From NCBI GenBank assembly GCA_031268335.1, contig JAIRXG010000015.1, forward strand, positions 1 through 46,516: a stretch of DNA of 46,516 nt, written 5' to 3'. The stretch is from Campylobacteraceae bacterium. Its GTDB lineage: Bacteria > Campylobacterota > Campylobacteria > Campylobacterales > Campylobacteraceae. Of this stretch, positions 18,492-24,640 are shown one piece after another; within the stretch, counting starts at the first letter, position 1, and each line of letters starts with the position of its first letter. The position numbers and the translations under genes were made by a program. Under the pieces are notes generated by a model, which worked only from the letters and a program-made list of their open reading frames with translations, was not told where the DNA came from and did not search any database.

Positions 18492-18707
18492 ATGAACGAT
18501 TGTAAGAATTTAGATGATTGTGTGGTTATGCTGAATGACGCTATTACTTTTTTTGCTGTTGTCTATTTAGGGCTAAGTATGGCTTCAAATGGTGATTTAA
18601 TAGATTTGACCGATAATGAAAGTGACGGACTTGCAAAGCTTTATAAAATAGCAGAATGTAAATTAAATACAGTTATGGAATGGCTTAAAGCGAACAAAGG
18701 AGTTTAA
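18492..18707 (+). CDS. small hypothetical protein of the element
   Basis: A 71-residue protein beginning MNDCKNLDDCVVMLNDAITF. It has an AAGGG ribosome binding site 7 nt before the ATG, which supports real translation. It is rich in acidic residues and predicted mostly helical, with a moderately hydrophobic stretch in the first half (ITFFAVVYLGLSM). I recognise no family. It is the leftmost gene of the element and is followed by the exported repeat protein on the same strand. It may be cargo or an accessory gene. Confidence 0.65.
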   Translation: MNDCKNLDDCVVMLNDAITFFAVVYLGLSMASNGDLIDLTDNESDGLAKLYKIAECKLNTVMEWLKANKGV

Positions 18708-18744
18708 AGCGGTTATTTTGTAGTTGTTTGAAAGTGCCGTAAAT

Positions 18745-18773
18745 TTGCCCTATTAACATTTGTGGTTTATACT
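18745..18773 (+). promoter_or_regulatory. promoter for a probably leaderless mRNA
   Basis: TTGCCC (18745-18750), a 17-nt spacer and TATACT (18768-18773). The ATG of the next gene starts 8 nt after the -10 box, so the transcript would begin at or next to the start codon. No ribosome binding site is present, which agrees with a leaderless message. Confidence 0.55.
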
Positions 18774-18780
18774 TTTCCCT

Positions 18781-19071
18781 ATGAAAAAGATACTTTTAGC
18801 AGTTTTATTATTGTCCTGCTCTTTGTTTGCAGCGTGTTATGAAGCGCCCTCAAAGTGCGCCGAAAAATACCAAAAAGACAATAAATATGTTGAATGTTAT
18901 TTACAAGATAGGTCAATGTATGAGCCTGGCTATTTTCAAACGATTGATAGATACTCCAAGTGTTACGCGCAAGACAAGGATAGGTTTTCAGAGGGTTACG
19001 TACAAGATAAAGACTATTCTTTAAAAGGCTACGTAAAAGATAAAACCATTTTTGGATTTGCAAAAGATTAA
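18781..19071 (+). CDS. small exported protein with Tyr-Gln-Asp repeats
   Basis: A 96-residue protein. A signal peptide (KKILLAVLLLSCSLFAAC) ends in a possible lipobox. The mature part has four or more imperfect repeats with the core CYLQDR, CYAQDKD, GYVQDKD and GYVKDK, spaced about 11-15 residues. Such short YxQDK repeats could form a fibrous or solenoid surface; I know no characterised family. A GTG 21 nt upstream (18760) is in frame, but ATG 18781 gives the standard signal start. It is convergent with the structured RNAs to its right. It may be a surface protein carried by the element. Confidence 0.7.
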   Translation: MKKILLAVLLLSCSLFAACYEAPSKCAEKYQKDNKYVECYLQDRSMYEPGYFQTIDRYSKCYAQDKDRFSEGYVQDKDYSLKGYVKDKTIFGFAKD

Positions 19072-19104
19072 CCCTCAAAATGTAGTGGTTGTATCAGAGG
19101 TTAA

Positions 19105-19222
19105 AGATAGACTGCAAGACGTCTACCCGTAATATAACCGATAGGAAGCACATACAACCCTATCATTACCCTTTCACCTCTTGCGGTGGGTGTTTTGCCT
19201 ATGGACTTGGAGTTTTATATCT
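19105..19222 (-). ncRNA. structured RNA candidate, copy C
   Basis: On the minus strand a TATAAT box (plus 19229-19234) is followed after 8 nt by the first arm of a closing helix (TTATAT 19215-19220 with ATATAA 19132-19137). Inside are the conserved stretch CCAAGTCCAT, a hairpin (CACC/GGTG, 19175-19188), AAGGGTAA, and a 6-bp hairpin (GATAGG 19140-19145 with CCTATC 19159-19164) whose loop reads TTGTATGTGCTT. A 5-bp hairpin (19108-19125) follows exactly 5 nt after the closing helix. It shares sequence and architecture with copy A, and the helices differ by compensatory changes. Confidence 0.6.
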
Positions 19223-19284
19223 ATGTATATTATACGACTTTTCAAATGAAAGTACGATGTGTAGCGATGGGGTTAGCTTTTAAG

Positions 19285-19403
19285 GGGTAGCCAACCCCTC
19301 ATTACGCAGGCTCAGTAACGAACTTACAACTGAGTTTCAGCTGGTCTTTGGGAAGGTGGCAAACCCTCTTGCAGCAATCGCGGTTCGGAATTGCCTCTGC
19401 GCA
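19285..19403 (-). ncRNA. structured RNA candidate, copy B (divergent)
   Basis: Same plan on the minus strand. TATAAT (plus 19409-19414, inside the end of the zinc-ribbon gene) precedes a closing helix CGCAG/CTGCG (arms 19305-19309 and 19397-19401). A 5-bp hairpin GCAAT/ATTGC (19374-19378, 19390-19394) lies inside. A 6-bp hairpin (CTCAGT 19311-19316, ACTGAG 19329-19334) abuts the closing helix and has the loop TGTAAGTTCGTT, close to the loop of copies A and C. A 6-bp hairpin (19283-19299) follows 5 nt after the closing helix. The internal sequence is otherwise diverged. Confidence 0.5.
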
Positions 19404-19409
19404 GGATAA

Positions 19410-19619
19410 TTATACTACTTTTTTGCAAGGTTCAAAATAGTTTACGTATGATTTGTTTATCTCATTCGCATACTCTATTAGTGAGACATCTACTTTGACT
19501 ATTTCAAGCGTTATAAATCCATAGCCACACTCTATACATTTATGGTATCGCTCATTTATTGAGCCTTTTACAGTGCTTACCACTTCTGTTTTTTCGCTCG
19601 CACATTTGGGACAAAGCAT
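19410..19619 (-). CDS. Ogr/Delta-like zinc-ribbon protein
   Basis: A 69-residue protein with four zinc-ligand cysteines (C3, C6, C28, C31). The segment ERYHKCIECGYGFITLEIVK closely follows the pattern of the Ogr/Delta late-gene activators of P2/P4 phages. The NrdR zinc ribbon is an alternative, but no ATP-cone is attached. Ogr-type proteins turn on phage late promoters. In a satellite such a protein can respond to or drive a helper phage. Its stop codon lies in the -10 box of structured RNA copy B. Function is inferred from the motif only. Confidence 0.65.
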   Translation of the reverse strand: MLCPKCASEKTEVVSTVKGSINERYHKCIECGYGFITLEIVKVDVSLIEYANEINKSYVNYFEPCKKVV

Positions 19620-19982
19620 ATCAATCCTTTAACTGCTAAATTAAGTGTAACGATGAGTATAATTGTAACGTATTCCGTATTTTATGTAACTTTTTGTAAC
19701 GTTGATTGTAAAAAACGTATGTTTTTATCGTTTATTGTTTTATCGTGTAAAGTCCGATGTTTGCGGGGCTTGTGTCTATTTTTATGGTTTACATTTTTTA
19801 CATAAATATTAAAATTTAAAAATGTAACAGAGTGCATAAAAGTAGTATAAATTTTAAACTATTATAGATAAAGATATGTTATCAAAAATAGTCTCAAAAC
19901 AACGATTTTATCGCTATTTCATAAAATTCTTTACTGCTTTTCAAAAGTAACATAACTATTGCAAAATTTAGTCAAAAGTAGT
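19620..19982. other. intergenic AT-rich stretch of the element
   Basis: Between the zinc-ribbon gene and structured RNA copy A. It is strongly AT-rich with several TTTTATCG/TTTATTG repeats. No gene is visible. It could hold the promoter of the zinc-ribbon gene or a replication origin. Confidence 0.4.
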
Positions 19983-20112
19983 AAAAAAACATAAAAAGGC
20001 GTGTTAGAACGCCCTTGTATTTTGACTTGGCGGGAAGCACATACACACCCGCCTTTACCCTTCCTGCATTCCTAACAATGCGGGGCTTTACATGGACTTG
20101 GAAGTCAAAATA
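19983..20112 (-). ncRNA. structured RNA candidate, copy A
   Basis: The clearest of the three. On the minus strand TATAAT (plus 20115-20120) is followed by a 10-bp closing helix (ATTTTGACTT 20019-20028 with AAGTCAAAAT 20102-20111). Inside are CCAAGTCCAT, an 8-bp hairpin (CCTGCATT 20063-20070, AATGCGGG 20077-20084), AAGGGTAAA, and a 6-bp hairpin (GGCGGG 20029-20034, CCCGCC 20048-20053) with loop TGTGTATGTGCTT. Five nt after the closing helix comes a 5-bp hairpin (GGCGT/ACGCC, 19998-20013) followed on the minus strand by TTTTT and seven more Ts. This is a credible rho-independent terminator. The predicted transcript is about 120 nt. Confidence 0.7.
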
Positions 20113-20141
20113 GAATTATAACAACGATTTGATAAAAGAAA

Positions 20142-20175
20142 TGTCATAGCTTTTTTATGTGCGCAAGCTATGACA
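20142..20175 (-). terminator. terminator of the Rep operon
   Basis: TGTCATAGCTT (20142-20152) and its exact complement (20165-20175) form an 11-bp stem. On the minus strand the hairpin is followed by a T-rich tail. It lies between the replication gene and structured RNA copy A and so separates the two transcripts. Confidence 0.75.
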
Positions 20176-20260
20176 AATTTTAAAAGGAAAAATGAGTAGT
20201 GTAAACACACGTAATTAAAATTATATCGTCTTATGGCTGAATGTGGCACACAGTTTCATC

Positions 20261-20296
20261 GTTTTGTTGATTAACTTAATAGGGTGTGGGGTGATG
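20261..20296. repeat. 62-bp-type repeat, partial copy 1
   Basis: GTTTTGTTGATTAACTTAAT plus a few further bases, shared with the repeats at 20400-20461 and 22001-22061. It lies just downstream of the replication gene and contains the near-palindrome GTTGATTAAC. Confidence 0.8.
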
Positions 20297-20297
20297 T

Positions 20298-21173
20298 CTA
20301 CTCTCTTGTATGATAATTTGGCTTTGTTTTTGGTGTCTTTTTATAATTGTCTGATGGCGTAGAACTTATTTCTTTAAATCCAAACATATTTTTGAAGTAT
20401 TTTATTGCTTTTTTGATGGTTTTGTTGATTAACTTAATAGGACGCGATGAGGTTATCCTGTGCTTTACGCTCTGATGTGTGCTTGTGTTGGTCAAGAAAC
20501 TGAAATCTAACTCTATTTGACAATCTAAAGCCTTTTGTATAATCTTTTGGCAACGCTCTCTTATTTCGTCTGTATTGCCTTTTAAATACCGTTTTTTAAA
20601 ACAAAATTCTATTCTGTGCGTTGTTATGTGGATAGTCTTTTTATGATAATGTTTAATATCTAAATGCTGATTTGTCTTTTTTTCGTTTGATGTTTTAAAG
20701 TATGTTGTGTTTTTGTATTTAGATAGCTTTCTTTTGGTATTGGCTGATATTGTTTTGAGATTAGGTCTTCTGCTACTGTCAATTGCTATGTCAAGCCTTG
20801 AGAGCTTGGCGGCACTATAAAACATTGTCATAAAGACTTTACAGTCTTTGGTTATCATTTCGGATAGGTTATTGTATTGATGTAAGCCTTTAAAGGTAAT
20901 AATGATAGCTTTAGCTCTTGAGTGTTGTATTAGGTTATATTCTAAACCTGTATTGTGCGATTTGATTTTTGCCAAATACGTATAATAATGCCCATCATCA
21001 CACTTAAAACTTTCCAATAGCTTTTTATTAGCCTGTTCATTGGTATCAACAAGCATAAGGACGTTTTTTATGGCTGTTATTGTGCCAAACGCCCTTAATT
21101 TTGGTAGAATATCAATCGGTAGACTAAAGGTTAAGCTATCAATGCTCCTTTGTGTCGCCAACAAGGCAATCAA
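20298..21173 (-). CDS. RstA/Rep_trans-like replication initiation protein
   Basis: A 291-residue protein. The start SIDSLTFSLPI, the central LSRLDIAIDS and the later RIEFCFKKRYLKG match the pattern of rolling-circle initiators of the Rep_trans/RstA family, found in filamentous phages and some integrative elements. The family nicks one strand through a tyrosine; I cannot assign that residue with confidence. The lysine-rich C-terminal tail (about 250-291) is shared with the unknown protein at 22054-22908. The frame opens at TTG 21173 inside the preceding gene (35-nt overlap) with no clear ribosome binding site, so translation is probably coupled and the exact start is uncertain. Confidence 0.65.
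   Translation of the reverse strand: MIALLATQRSIDSLTFSLPIDILPKLRAFGTITAIKNVLMLVDTNEQANKKLLESFKCDDGHYYTYLAKIKSHNTGLEYNLIQHSRAKAIIITFKGLHQYNNLSEMITKDCKVFMTMFYSAAKLSRLDIAIDSSRRPNLKTISANTKRKLSKYKNTTYFKTSNEKKTNQHLDIKHYHKKTIHITTHRIEFCFKKRYLKGNTDEIRERCQKIIQKALDCQIELDFSFLTNTSTHQSVKHRITSSRPIKLINKTIKKAIKYFKNMFGFKEISSTPSDNYKKTPKTKPNYHTRE
20400..20461. repeat. 62-bp repeat, copy 2 (inside the replication gene)
   Basis: Aligned without gaps to 22001-22061; the first 42 bases are identical and only about four differ in the rest. Here it is translated as part of the replication protein (PIKLINKTIKKAIK on the minus strand). Confidence 0.85.
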
Positions 21174-21507
21174 ACAAAGTTTTTAAGCTTTGCCCTGATT
21201 TGCTTACTTTGCCGTTAGTATGCCCTGAGGTCTCAATTCTTGACATACTGACGGCTTTTTTATTGCATTGCTCATTGATATACTCTTTTGCTTTGGCTCT
21301 TTTCCCCTGCGGTATAAACCGTATTTTAAACGTTTTGCCGTTTTTGGTTATAGTGCGCTCGCTGATGAGGTCTAAAGCCAAAAGCTCGCAAAAGTATTGA
21401 TTTGGATTTGACATTTGAGAGCCAAAATCAAGGCTTGTCAATGCTTTTTTGCTGTTATAAAGTCTTGCAAGTATGATTAACATATTAGACATCTTGTTGT
21501 TATTCAT
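21139..21507 (-). CDS. small predicted DNA-binding protein, unknown
   Basis: A 122-residue protein. The first 60 residues (LARLYNSKKALTSLDFGSQMS, then YFCELLALDLISERTITKNG) look like a winged-helix fold with a short wing. The rest is basic and low-complexity. I cannot assign a family. It sits between the AlpA-like gene (10-nt gap) and the replication gene (overlap), so it is probably part of the replication or control operon. It might be a repressor or an accessory replication factor; that is inference from fold and position. Confidence 0.6.
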   Translation of the reverse strand: MNNNKMSNMLIILARLYNSKKALTSLDFGSQMSNPNQYFCELLALDLISERTITKNGKTFKIRFIPQGKRAKAKEYINEQCNKKAVSMSRIETSGHTNGKVSKSGQSLKTLFDCLVGDTKEH

Positions 21508-21517
21508 CTTGCTTACC

Positions 21518-21718
21518 TCAACTTACTTTTTGTGTGCGCGATAAAAACTTATCAAGCGCTGATATTGGATACCTTATCGCCGAATTACGTTTACCCGTTT
21601 TGATGTAAGGGATACCTATACCTTGTAAGCGCATACGCGCTAACGTTGAAATGGATAACCCCACATATTTAGCAGCCTCTTTTGGTGTTAAAGCCTTTTT
21701 CTGTACTTCATTTACCAT
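21518..21718 (-). CDS. AlpA/excisionase-like helix-turn-helix protein
   Basis: A 66-residue protein. LTPKEAAKYVGLSISTLARMRLQG is a MerR-like helix-turn-helix of the AlpA/Xis (HTH_17) type, followed by the wing IPYIKTGKRNSAIRYPISALDKFL. Such proteins direct excision or activate the integrase gene. It heads the operon with the small predicted DNA-binding protein and the replication protein. The region upstream carries 17-bp direct repeats that could be its binding sites or control sites. Confidence 0.82.
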   Translation of the reverse strand: MVNEVQKKALTPKEAAKYVGLSISTLARMRLQGIGIPYIKTGKRNSAIRYPISALDKFLSRTQKVS

Positions 21719-22000
21719 CTGGTAACTCCTTATGGTTTGAGATAGCTGATTATGCGATAAAATGAGGTTAAAAACAAAAAGTTATGTAAAATTTTTTATA
21801 AATGTCTTAAAGTGCGTATTTTGGGGCTTTTTGGGGATTTTCTAAACTAAAAAGTAAAATCTAAACAGATTTGTTTTCTTTTGGGATTTTGGCTGTTATG
21901 TAGACTTCTTTTGAATGCTTTAAAGTGCGTATTTTGAAGGTTTAGGAAAGGTTTTTTGAAAAATCTAAACAGTATTATTTTTTTTTGAAAAACTAATGTT
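21719..22000. repeat. control region with direct repeats
   Basis: Non-coding stretch upstream of the AlpA-like gene. TTAAAGTGCGTATTTTG occurs exactly twice (21807-21823 and 21920-21936), and AAATCTAAACAG also occurs twice (21858-21869 and 21961-21972). The spacing is 103-113 nt. It is a candidate promoter/operator or origin region of the element. Confidence 0.6.
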
Positions 22001-22061
22001 TTTTATTGCTTTTTTGATGGTTTTGTTGATTAACTTAATAGGGTGTGATGAGGTTATACTG
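22001..22061. repeat. 62-bp repeat, copy 3
   Basis: Almost identical to 20400-20461. Here it is mostly non-coding, just behind the stop of the unknown protein. Together with the neighbouring gene tail it repeats the arrangement seen at the end of the replication gene. Confidence 0.85.
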
Positions 22062-22908
22062 TAGAGAGTGGCACGGATAAAGTTTTTTTGTTCGGCATTT
22101 TTGGTATTCTTTTATAATCGCCCGTAAGCGTTGAATTTGCTTTTTTAAATCCAAACAGATTTTTGAAGTAATTTGCGATATGTAATGTCATTATTTCATC
22201 GCCTGTTTTTCTTTTGTATTTATGGCAAAACTCACTTAGTATTGTTGATGGTGTGGTTCTGATATAACCTTTTGGTACTTTTGATTTTTTAGTACGACTT
22301 TTATAAAGTGCTAAACGGTTATACGTTTCGCAACAAAGCACATAATGATTTAAAATAGCTGTTTGTTTTTCAAAATGACTGCCAAATTCAATAATTTTCA
22401 ATAATGTATTATCTTCCATTCTGGACTTGAATATTATGCTTACAATAAAATAAATTTCTTTGTGGGTTGAATTATTTATGATATCTATTGCTAATCGCTT
22501 TTTTATAGATGAATAGTTTTTATTGATGTCTGAATTGATGTACTGTATGAGTTCTGATTTTGTTAGATTTTCTAAACTAAGCGGGTTTATTGTTCCAATA
22601 CGTGTTAATAGATATGATTTGCTTTGCTCCTTTTTTAATTCTAATGGCGTTTTTGGGTAATAATCATCTTTGTTGTTTTGTATAAACTTGTATAAAAGTT
22701 TTTCTAATTCGTCGTATGATGTTATTTTTGAGTTAACTCGTAATCGCAAATATTCATCAAGTAATTTTTGCATAAACTCCTCTTTTGTTTTGTTAAAATA
22801 TTCCTTTGCTAAATTATCAATTTTTTCTCTGTATTGTGGAAATAAATACGCTATTTCACATTCTTTACAACAACATTTGCACGTACATATGCTTGTATCT
22901 ACTGCCAT
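22054..22908 (-). CDS. unknown protein coupled to the integrase gene
   Basis: A 284-residue protein with no family I recognise. The N-terminus has a cysteine cluster (ICTCKCCCKECEIAYLFP) that could bind metal. Helical segments follow, with a KEEFMQKLLDEYLRLR stretch and later KKSKVPKGYIRTTPSTILSEF. The C-terminal 40 residues (YFKNLFGFKKANSTLTGDYK) resemble the tail of the replication protein (YFKNMFGFKEISSTPSDNYK), and the DNA behind both is repeated. Its ATG overlaps the last codons of the integrase gene (10 nt), so the two are translated together. It may be cargo, a partner of the integrase or a defence gene. No function can be assigned. Confidence 0.7.
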   Translation of the reverse strand: MAVDTSICTCKCCCKECEIAYLFPQYREKIDNLAKEYFNKTKEEFMQKLLDEYLRLRVNSKITSYDELEKLLYKFIQNNKDDYYPKTPLELKKEQSKSYLLTRIGTINPLSLENLTKSELIQYINSDINKNYSSIKKRLAIDIINNSTHKEIYFIVSIIFKSRMEDNTLLKIIEFGSHFEKQTAILNHYVLCCETYNRLALYKSRTKKSKVPKGYIRTTPSTILSEFCHKYKRKTGDEIMTLHIANYFKNLFGFKKANSTLTGDYKRIPKMPNKKTLSVPLSTV

Positions 22909-23990
22909 AACTTTTCTACCGCCTTTAATCCGTTATCTGAAGCAAGTTTTGCATACCTCAACGTGTCTTTTATGTCTTTGTGGTCTAAGAGCTTCATTAT
23001 CGTAAATATCGGAGTGTTATTTATCGCTAAATGACTGGCAAAGGTATGACGCAATGTGTGTATTACCACTCGGTTTTTAGCGTCTTTTGTGTCAAGTCCT
23101 TGATTGAATAGCTTGTTTAAACGTGGTTGTAGCTGTTTTTGTATCGCTTTTGGCGTTAAAATGATGATTGTATCGTTTGGGTTTTTAAGCTCTTGATAAC
23201 GCTCTGTAAGTAAGGGTAAAAGAGTATCGGATATAAAGCCGTGATAACTGTTATTGCTTTTATGGTTTTGCAGTTGGATAGTGCGCGCGATGAGGTTTAT
23301 ATCCTTTTTGCTTATGCTCGTTATTGTCTCTAAACGCGCGCCCGTGCTTAAAGACACTTCAACGAAAAGCATAAGTTGCGGTTTATCGTTTAAAGCCTCT
23401 TTGAGTGCCGTTATCTCATCAAGGGTTAAATATCGCTCTCTTGTGTTATTGTGTTTTATTTTGTCTACTTTTTTGCAAGGATTAAGCCCTTTAAAAAGCT
23501 CTTTATCAATTGCAAAGTTAAATATGGTGCTTATCCTACCGATAAAGTTATTAATTGTCTGCGGGGATTTACCGTTATTGGTAAGTGTGTTTTTAATGCT
23601 GTTTATATCATCAACGGTAAAATCTTTTAAATACTCTTTTTTGGTTATAGCAGTGGCGGTTGAGACGGCATAGTCAAGCTGTTGTTTTGTTTTGGGCGTT
23701 AGTCTTTTGCTTTGTTTGTATTTTTCAACCACTTCTTTAAGAATAACGCCTGCGTTTTGTTTATGCTTGATTATCGGCGCGTTTTCACCAAATTTGGCTT
23801 TGTTGATAATATCATTTCGTTGTTGATGACAAAATGCAATGTTTACGCCCTCACTCTTTTTGCCTATTTTAACAGTTTTTGCAATTCTGCCTTGCTTATA
23901 TCTTACGTAATACGTTAAATCGCCATCGGATAGCACCTTGTGGTATATGCCGTCATATTTAGGACTGCTTTTGATAAATCTATTTTCCAA
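22899..23990 (-). CDS. tyrosine-recombinase integrase
   Basis: A 363-residue phage-type integrase that inserts and excises the element at the tRNA-Ala 3' end. It has an N-terminal arm-binding-like part (about 1-70, YYVRYKQGRIAKTVKIGKKS), a SAM-like core-binding domain, and a catalytic domain with Arg in STGARLETI, the HTLRHTFASHL box and the tyrosine in DTLRYAKL. The gene lies about 160 nt from the attachment site. A copy of the 20-bp subterminal repeat (24011-24030) lies 20-40 nt upstream of its start, where it could also control expression. Confidence 0.95.
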   Translation of the reverse strand: MENRFIKSSPKYDGIYHKVLSDGDLTYYVRYKQGRIAKTVKIGKKSEGVNIAFCHQQRNDIINKAKFGENAPIIKHKQNAGVILKEVVEKYKQSKRLTPKTKQQLDYAVSTATAITKKEYLKDFTVDDINSIKNTLTNNGKSPQTINNFIGRISTIFNFAIDKELFKGLNPCKKVDKIKHNNTRERYLTLDEITALKEALNDKPQLMLFVEVSLSTGARLETITSISKKDINLIARTIQLQNHKSNNSYHGFISDTLLPLLTERYQELKNPNDTIIILTPKAIQKQLQPRLNKLFNQGLDTKDAKNRVVIHTLRHTFASHLAINNTPIFTIMKLLDHKDIKDTLRYAKLASDNGLKAVEKLWQ

Positions 23991-24010
23991 TATTTTATGC
24001 CTCTTATTTA

Positions 24011-24030
24011 GGTTACCCTATGGTGACCCA
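24011..24030. repeat. subterminal repeat, right copy
   Basis: GGTTACCCTATGGTGACCCA, same orientation as at 18383-18402. It is about 120 nt inside the right border and immediately upstream of the integrase gene. Confidence 0.75.
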
Positions 24031-24149
24031 TATTATAGCATAAATGACCTTAGTTGACATTGCTTGATTTTTGTGGTATCGTTACAAAGTATGATTTCAA
24101 GGGACTTTTAAAGGCTTTGGAAGTCGTTTAAGGTTAGGTGAAATTGTGA

Positions 24150-24225
24150 TGGTGGAGTGTAGGGGGATCGAACCCCTGACCTCAACGCTGCCAGCGTTGC
24201 GCTCTCCCAGCTGAGCTAACACCCC
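24150..24225 (-). tRNA. tRNA-Ala (anticodon GGC)
   Basis: 76 nt with an encoded CCA end. On the minus strand the acceptor arms are GGGGTGT and ACACTCC, with the G3:U70 pair that specifies alanine. The D arm is GCTC/GAGC, the anticodon stem CAACG/CGTTG has loop CTGGCAG (anticodon GGC), and the T arm has loop TTCGATC. Integration has kept the gene whole, because the 17 terminal bases are duplicated at the far end of the element. Confidence 0.97.
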
Positions 24226-24460
24226 TTTGATTTATCTTTTTGCGGCAACAAAAACTTGCGCTATTTAAATTCTAACATGTATTGCCGCGCGCTGATAATT
24301 TGCAAAACCGCTGTTTTAAACAAATGAAATTAACACATCATTTGGACAAAAACTGCTTTTGCAATTCTGTAAATCAAGGACAACATTATACAAATAAAAC
24401 CTTTAATTTTTACTGCATTTTATTTATCGCTCTTTTTTTGCAATTTTAATTTCTGTTTAT
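24226..24460. other. spacer upstream of the tRNA
   Basis: Noncoding, AT-rich. It presumably holds the tRNA promoter on the minus strand. Nothing else is seen. Confidence 0.4.
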
Positions 24461-24640
24461 TTATTTTTCCAATATACTTACATCAAACCTCGCGCTGTCA
24501 AATATTGGAGAAGGTTTGCAAAACGAGGTCGCCTTATGTCCATGAATTGTATTTGACGATACGCCAAGCTCTACATGTACGGCTTTGATATTCATTATGT
24601 CTTCTATTGATAAAATAAATTTATCAAACGCCAATAGCAT
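24461..24640 (-). CDS. small frame coupled to the PP-loop gene, doubtful
   Basis: A 59-codon frame whose ATG overlaps the last 17 nt of the gene upstream, a spacing typical of coupled genes. An internal ATG (24595) would give 44 residues beginning MNIKAVHVELGVSSNTIHGH. I recognise no family. A TACATGTA site lies within it. It may be a real short gene or chance. Confidence 0.3.
   Translation of the reverse strand: MLLAFDKFILSIEDIMNIKAVHVELGVSSNTIHGHKATSFCKPSPIFDSARFDVSILEK

Larger units (their letters stand above)
18277..24166. mobile_element. 5.9-kb integrative element in tRNA-Ala(GGC)
   Basis: A 17-bp direct repeat bounds the element. One copy (18277-18293) is free and the other (24150-24166) is the 3' end of an intact tRNA-Ala gene. 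The integrase gene lies next to the tRNA, as usual for tRNA-targeting tyrosine recombinases. Gene content is integrase, an unknown protein, AlpA, a small predicted DNA-binding protein, an RstA-like replication protein, a zinc ribbon and two small plus-strand genes, with three structured RNA candidates. There is no Zot/pI ATPase, coat protein, terminase or conjugation gene. It therefore cannot be a complete inovirus or conjugative element and looks like a satellite or small replicating element. The TACATGTA octamer, frequent elsewhere, is absent, which supports foreign origin. Confidence 0.9.

Noticed and set aside
18779..19078. 99-codon minus-strand frame opposite the repeat protein
   Set aside because: The plus frame has a signal peptide and promoter; the opposite frame has neither and is explained as a shadow.
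21807..21972. CRISPR-like pair of short repeats upstream of the AlpA-like gene
   Set aside because: Only two copies of each and unequal spacing; better read as control sites.
18277..24166. Complete filamentous prophage
   Set aside because: The size and the replication protein fit, but no Zot/pI ATPase, adsorption protein or coat protein is encoded.
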